DNA from: DASXZH01 sp036502005
GTDB taxonomy: Bacteria; Armatimonadota; Fimbriimonadia; Fimbriimonadales; Fimbriimonadaceae
Assembly (NCBI GenBank): GCA_036502005.1
Contig: DASXZH010000004.1
Coordinates: 1 to 9,997, forward strand
Direction: 5' to 3'
Length of the DNA stretch: 9,997 bases
In this document: one piece after another, positions 7,470 through 9,997 of the stretch
Numbering within the stretch: position 1 is the stretch's first letter
How the letters are laid out: each line of letters opens with the position of its first letter
Program-made: the position numbers and the translations under genes
The notes under the pieces: model-generated
Told to the model about the DNA's origin: nothing
What the model saw: the letters and a program-made list of their open reading frames with translations, nothing else
Database searches by the model: none

Positions 7470-8619
7470 CGGGTCGCTGTAAGACTTGATCGTAAACTCC
7501 TAGCACCTTATCTACCATGTGGCCCGTTGTGTACTGCCGCACGGATGTTCTAGCGCCAATGGCCAGCCTTTCGTAAAGAGAGGCATCCCCCATGACCTGA
7601 AGTAGTTTGGCTGAAAACTGTTGGGCGTTATTCTTAACAATAAACCCATTTGCGCCATTTTCTATTCCCGCGCTGGCTCCGCCACCGGCAACAGCAACTG
7701 CGGGCAGCCCATGCATCATCGCTTCTTGCACCACAAGTCCCTGGGTTTCCGTGATGGAACTGAATACAAACAGGTCTGAAGCAGCGTAATATCGGTCCAC
7801 TTCCTCGCGTGGGACGAAGCCCACAAACCGGACCCGGTCGCCCATGTTGAGTTCGCGGATTCTATCCATGCAAGCTTGCCGAAAGGGGCCATCGCCGACC
7901 AGCCATAGCCGCAGGCTAGGGTCTTGCTTGAACGCCGTGGCAACGGCGTCGAACAGAACGAAAAGGTTTTTCTCCTGAGCCAATCGTCCGACGTAGAGCA
8001 AGATTCTCTGGTCGGGCGAGATTCCAAGTTGATGCCTAACTTCGGCCCTATCTAATAATGTGTTGCTGGCAATACCGGTCGGAATAACGCTAATGGGAGT
8101 TTTCACAGAGTGGCGTCTCAACCAGCGATAGGCCGCGTTGCTGGGCGTTATCACATGTGCTACATGGTTGTAGTAGAAGTTGGTATGCTTGGCGATTTTG
8201 AACCTGATGTAGCGCCGCGGCAGGGGGATGTAGTGGGCATACCGGTCGTACAGGGTGTGATAGGTGCTCACCACGGGAACGTGGTGGGATTCGCCCCATC
8301 TTAAACCCACGTAACCAATCGTAAACGGCGTGTGGGTGTGGATGATGTCGAACTGTTGCTCTCGAAATTTCTTGAGCAGGCCGTAAAACGGCGGGATCGC
8401 CATCGGATAGTCTTTAGTCCACGGCGTTTCCACGGCCGTAAAGCGGTGGGTGTTGGGGTCAGGGTCCTTGTAAGAAAAATGGGAAGCCGTAAAGATGTTT
8501 ACGGAATGCCCCTGATTTCTTAGCTCCGAAACAAGCGCCTGAATGCTGATGCTCACCCCGTTTAAAATCGGGAGAGCGCTATCTGAGAAGATTGCGATCC
8601 GCAACTTCTCAGATCTCAA
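7426..8619 (-). CDS. GT4-family glycosyltransferase (GT-B fold)
   Basis: 397 residues, standard length. The N-terminal domain has FSDSALPILNGVS (11-23), the acceptor-side glycine-rich start seen in GT4 enzymes acting on lipids, and DIIHTHTP (91-98). The C-terminal donor domain has VIPTGI (178-183), YVGRLAQEKN (209-218), LVGDGP (240-245), and the E-x7-E pair Glu291 and Glu299 in ETQGLVVQEAMMHGLPAV. It should transfer a sugar from a nucleotide donor with retention of configuration. Overall resemblance is to diacylglycerol glucosyltransferases and mannosyltransferases of membrane glycolipid synthesis, but donor and acceptor cannot be read from sequence. The start codon is TTG at 8619, supported by GAGGAG nine bases upstream that overlaps the end of the preceding gene. 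It is the middle gene of a three-gene operon: six bases after the HTH gene, overlapping the presenilin-like gene by 44 bp. Confidence 0.9.
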   Translation of the reverse strand: MRSEKLRIAIFSDSALPILNGVSISIQALVSELRNQGHSVNIFTASHFSYKDPDPNTHRFTAVETPWTKDYPMAIPPFYGLLKKFREQQFDIIHTHTPFTIGYVGLRWGESHHVPVVSTYHTLYDRYAHYIPLPRRYIRFKIAKHTNFYYNHVAHVITPSNAAYRWLRRHSVKTPISVIPTGIASNTLLDRAEVRHQLGISPDQRILLYVGRLAQEKNLFVLFDAVATAFKQDPSLRLWLVGDGPFRQACMDRIRELNMGDRVRFVGFVPREEVDRYYAASDLFVFSSITETQGLVVQEAMMHGLPAVAVAGGGASAGIENGANGFIVKNNAQQFSAKLLQVMGDASLYERLAIGARTSVRQYTTGHMVDKVLGVYDQVLQRPDGTRRDIRRTVTAR

Positions 8620-8625
8620 AGCGGT

Positions 8626-9336
8626 TTACTCCTCGGGGAAGCGGCCGTGCGCCTCTACGAACTTCACGATGTCGCTTAAGCGAAACCGCCTCTGTCCTCC
8701 AGTTGTTCGATGATGCGTTAGCCATTCTCGGTTCGTATATCGCCGCACGGTTGCTGGGCATACCCCTAATAACCGACTTGTTTCTTCCAAACTCAGTTCC
8801 GGATCAAGCAGCCTCTTTATGAGAACGTTCCGGGTCTCTTTGAAGTCGCCGCGATAGTAATTTGAGGTTACCGAATCATCGTAATAGCTGCACAGAAATT
8901 CAATGCTCTTGGGGAGGGTTTCCCAGGTCGATTGAAGTTCGGGATCGATTTTGGGGGAAGCATTCTCAACCTTGGCGCGGCGCGGTCTTGGCGCGCTCAT
9001 GAGAGTCTTTTTGAACCGCGTTCTTCGGCTGGCGCTGCGATCCGAGATCTCTTCCAACAGCGTCATGTGAGCGTTGGGCTTTAAAATGTCGGGGATAGGC
9101 CTCTCGGGCACGATCGTGGCCGCAACAGGGGCAACAGCAACCGGCTTTGCGACCGGGGTGGGGGCGGGCTCTAAAACAGCTTGACCGTTCGAATGCTCCT
9201 TCTTATTCAAATAGTCGCTGATCGATGGGATTGCGACGCTCAGTTCACCGGATTCGGGTAGCACCTCACGCTTAGTCTTATCAAGAAAAGCATTCTCAAT
9301 ATAGGCTAGCGGATCAAACTCGTTCTGTCTCAACAT
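8626..9336 (-). CDS. MerR/excisionase-type helix-turn-helix DNA-binding protein with long N-terminal region
   Basis: 236 residues. Residues 181-227 form a winged helix-turn-helix of MerR/excisionase type: LSLEETSRLLGV, then ATVRRYTNREWL, then GGQRRFRLSDIVKFVE. The GGxRRFR wing is characteristic. Upstream, residues 136-178 are predicted helical (WETLPKSIEFLCSYYDD, then RNVLIKRLLDPE). Residues 52-84 are a Pro/Ala/Val-rich linker, and the N-terminus (1-50) is unrecognised. Classical MerR regulators have the HTH at the N-terminus, so the C-terminal position is unusual and there is no C-terminal effector domain. It is the first gene of the operon with the glycosyltransferase and presenilin-like genes, so it may regulate them or be autoregulatory. 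AAGGAG (9339-9344) is only two bases from the ATG at 9336 and five from the adjacent TTG at 9333, so the TTG may be used. Function beyond DNA binding is unknown. Confidence 0.78.
   Translation of the reverse strand: MLRQNEFDPLAYIENAFLDKTKREVLPESGELSVAIPSISDYLNKKEHSNGQAVLEPAPTPVAKPVAVAPVAATIVPERPIPDILKPNAHMTLLEEISDRSASRRTRFKKTLMSAPRPRRAKVENASPKIDPELQSTWETLPKSIEFLCSYYDDSVTSNYYRGDFKETRNVLIKRLLDPELSLEETSRLLGVCPATVRRYTNREWLTHHRTTGGQRRFRLSDIVKFVEAHGRFPEE
8629..8634 (-). promoter_or_regulatory. Strong ribosome binding site fixing the TTG start of the glycosyltransferase
   Basis: GAGGAG on the minus strand, nine bases before the TTG at 8619. It lies in the last codons of the upstream HTH gene (its Glu-Glu, just before the TAA), so the two genes are likely translationally coupled. 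Confidence 0.7.
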
Positions 9337-9338
9337 AT

Positions 9339-9344
9339 CTCCTT
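9339..9344 (-). promoter_or_regulatory. Ribosome binding site of the HTH gene
   Basis: AAGGAG on the minus strand. The spacing is two bases to ATG 9336 but five to TTG 9333 (the second codon), which leaves the exact start open by one residue. Confidence 0.6.
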
Positions 9345-9498
9345 AGGCGAGAGCCCTCTAAAACGTTTTGCGGATGTAAGGAAACAAACCGCCTGATAAC
9401 AATACACCGATATCGCCCTATTTTGCAGCGCAAACCTAGCTTTATTGCCAAGAGTGGCGCTAGATCATCACCCTAAATTTGAAAGACCTTTGTATTTT

Positions 9499-9504
9499 AA
9501 AGGA
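9499..9504 (+). promoter_or_regulatory. Possible ribosome binding site for an upstream in-frame start of hicB
   Basis: AAAGGA, six bases before ATG 9511, which is in frame with the HicB-like gene. If used, it extends the protein N-terminally by 25 residues. It competes with ATG 9586, the family-typical start. Confidence 0.4.
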
Positions 9505-9524
9505 ATTGTTATGGAAAAGCAAAC

Positions 9525-9550
9525 GGGTTTTTGGGGTGGCGGGGGATGGG
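9525..9550 (+). other. Putative G-quadruplex motif upstream of hicB
   Basis: Four runs of at least three G on the plus strand (9525-9527, 9533-9536, 9541-9545, 9548-9550) are separated by loops of 5, 4 and 2 bases, which meets the usual quadruplex pattern. It sits 36 bases before the likely hicB ATG, so it would be in the leader or in an N-terminal extension. Folding is not shown. Confidence 0.5.
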
Positions 9551-9585
9551 TGAGGTCTAACGGGTTTCGAGTGCATAATATTTTT

Positions 9586-9792
9586 ATGAAAGTCGAAGTT
9601 CGCCTTTATCAAGATGAGGACCAGGTTTGGATCGCGGAGGTGCCTTCAATTCCGGGCTGCGGAAGCGACGGCAAAACTCGGGAAGAGGCAATTGAGAACG
9701 TTAAGGACGCAGTGCAAGCGTGCGTTGCAGTCCGCAAGGAACTTGGACTGCCTACAGTTGTGGAAACTATTTCGATCGAAGTAGCGGCTTAA
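9586..9792 (+). CDS. HicB-like antitoxin-fold protein, without an adjacent HicA
   Basis: 68 residues from the ATG at 9586. The sequence matches the HicB N-terminal fold: MKVEVRLYQDED, then VWIAEVPSIPGCGSDGKT (a V-P-x-I/L-P-G-C core), then REEAIENVKDAVQACVAVRKE as the amphipathic helix. HicB proteins usually neutralise the RNase HicA, or occur as solitary small proteins. No double-stranded-RNA-binding-like HicA gene is visible on either side, and no DNA-binding C-terminal domain is attached. The start is ambiguous. ATG 9586 matches the family's normal N-terminus but has no Shine-Dalgarno; a -10-like CATAAT ends seven bases before it, which would fit a leaderless transcript. An in-frame ATG at 9511 has AAAGGA six bases upstream and would add 25 residues, including a Gly/Trp-rich stretch unlike the family. 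Confidence 0.8.
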   Translation: MKVEVRLYQDEDQVWIAEVPSIPGCGSDGKTREEAIENVKDAVQACVAVRKELGLPTVVETISIEVAA

Positions 9793-9940
9793 TTTAGGGC
9801 CACATACTCTTCCGAGTGCGGCAAGTTCTCGACTGCCTCGATGGTCCCGCTGAAAAATCTTGTCATTATCGATTGTCACTCAGAGACGGTGAGGGCGAAG
9901 AGATTTCGGCGATTACCCCGGATGGGTTCTGAGAGCTTAG

Positions 9941-9995
9941 CCGGTCAGTTGAGCCCGAGGGAGTGCGCTAGCGCGACATCGGGCGACACTGCCGG
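9941..9995. repeat. Long imperfect inverted repeat (hairpin)
   Basis: Nested complementary arms: CCGG 9941-9944 with CCGG 9992-9995; CAGT 9946-9949 with ACTG 9988-9991; GCCCGA 9953-9958 with TCGGGC 9979-9984; and an inner GCGC-TA-GCGC at 9965-9974. Bulges and internal loops are 1-6 bases. It has no following T-run, so it is not a standard intrinsic terminator. It may be a structured RNA, a dispersed palindromic repeat or part of a mobile-element end continuing past the window. The flanking 9793-9940 holds no gene I can support. Confidence 0.55.
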
Positions 9996-9997
9996 TT

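Larger units (their letters stand above)
9337..9585. other. Divergent intergenic region between the HTH operon and hicB
   Basis: About 250 bp without a confident gene. It must hold the promoters of both flanking units. I see no convincing -35/-10 pair on either strand, although TATTGT (minus strand, near 9398-9403) and CATAAT (plus strand, 9574-9579) are -10-like. It contains a perfect palindrome AAAACGTTTT (9360-9369) in the leader of the HTH operon, a short TTTGC-AGC-GCAAA inverted repeat (9421-9433), and the G-run motif at 9525-9550. Confidence 0.5.

Noticed and set aside
9789..9866. 25-codon minus-strand mini-frame ending at the hicB stop
   Set aside because: The translation looks plausible but is very short, has no Shine-Dalgarno and a stop four codons upstream; too little to call.
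9646..9879. Minus-strand frame that might encode a HicA toxin partner
   Set aside because: It mostly overlaps hicB antisense and lacks the HicA GxxxxG/His pattern.
9941..9997. Intrinsic terminator for hicB
   Set aside because: The hairpin has no downstream T-run and lies about 150 bases past the hicB stop.

Overview
The window comes from a bacterial chromosome of moderate G+C. Shine-Dalgarno sites, a near-consensus sigma-70-type promoter, lipoprotein and Sec signals and tightly packed overlapping operons all point to bacteria. No rRNA, tRNA or species marker is present, so the phylum cannot be fixed. An under-sampled environmental lineage is a guess. No CRISPR array, insertion sequence or phage gene is seen.

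Layout. (1) Positions 1-4013, minus strand: a two-gene unit with a small AMMECR1-domain protein that appears to be exported, followed through an ATGA stop/start overlap by a large secreted alpha-2-macroglobulin-family protein. The latter runs off the left edge; its visible toroid region lacks the thioester Cys-Glx motif. A good promoter (4050-4077) precedes the unit. (2) Positions 4118-6601, plus strand: modA (molybdate-binding lipoprotein), modB (permease) and a hydroxymethylglutaryl-CoA lyase. No modC ATPase follows. modB lies in the same frame as modA, separated by one TAG, and has no obvious start before its first transmembrane segment. (3) Positions 6480-9336, minus strand: a three-gene operon transcribed in the order MerR/excisionase-like HTH protein, GT4 glycosyltransferase (TTG start with a strong Shine-Dalgarno), polytopic membrane protein. 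Its end overlaps the HMG-CoA lyase tail-to-tail by 122 bp. (4) Positions 9337-9997: a divergent intergenic region, an orphan HicB-like antitoxin on the plus strand preceded by a G-quadruplex-type motif, and a long imperfect hairpin at the right edge.

The most interesting gene is the 329-residue membrane protein at 6480-7469. At first sight it is an anonymous multi-pass protein. However, it carries, in the right order and topology, the three signatures of presenilin / signal-peptide-peptidase intramembrane aspartyl proteases: an FD in the sixth hydrophobic segment (YD in presenilin), GPAD at the start of the next (GxGD), and a PALP motif at the start of a later one. The second catalytic motif has Ala where the family has Gly. 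I read it as a divergent bacterial presenilin-like protein, co-transcribed with a lipid- or polysaccharide-type glycosyltransferase and a DNA-binding regulator.

The secreted pair and the mod genes are recognisable families with unusual details: no thioester, an exported AMMECR1 domain, a missing ATPase, and a stop codon joining modA and modB in frame.
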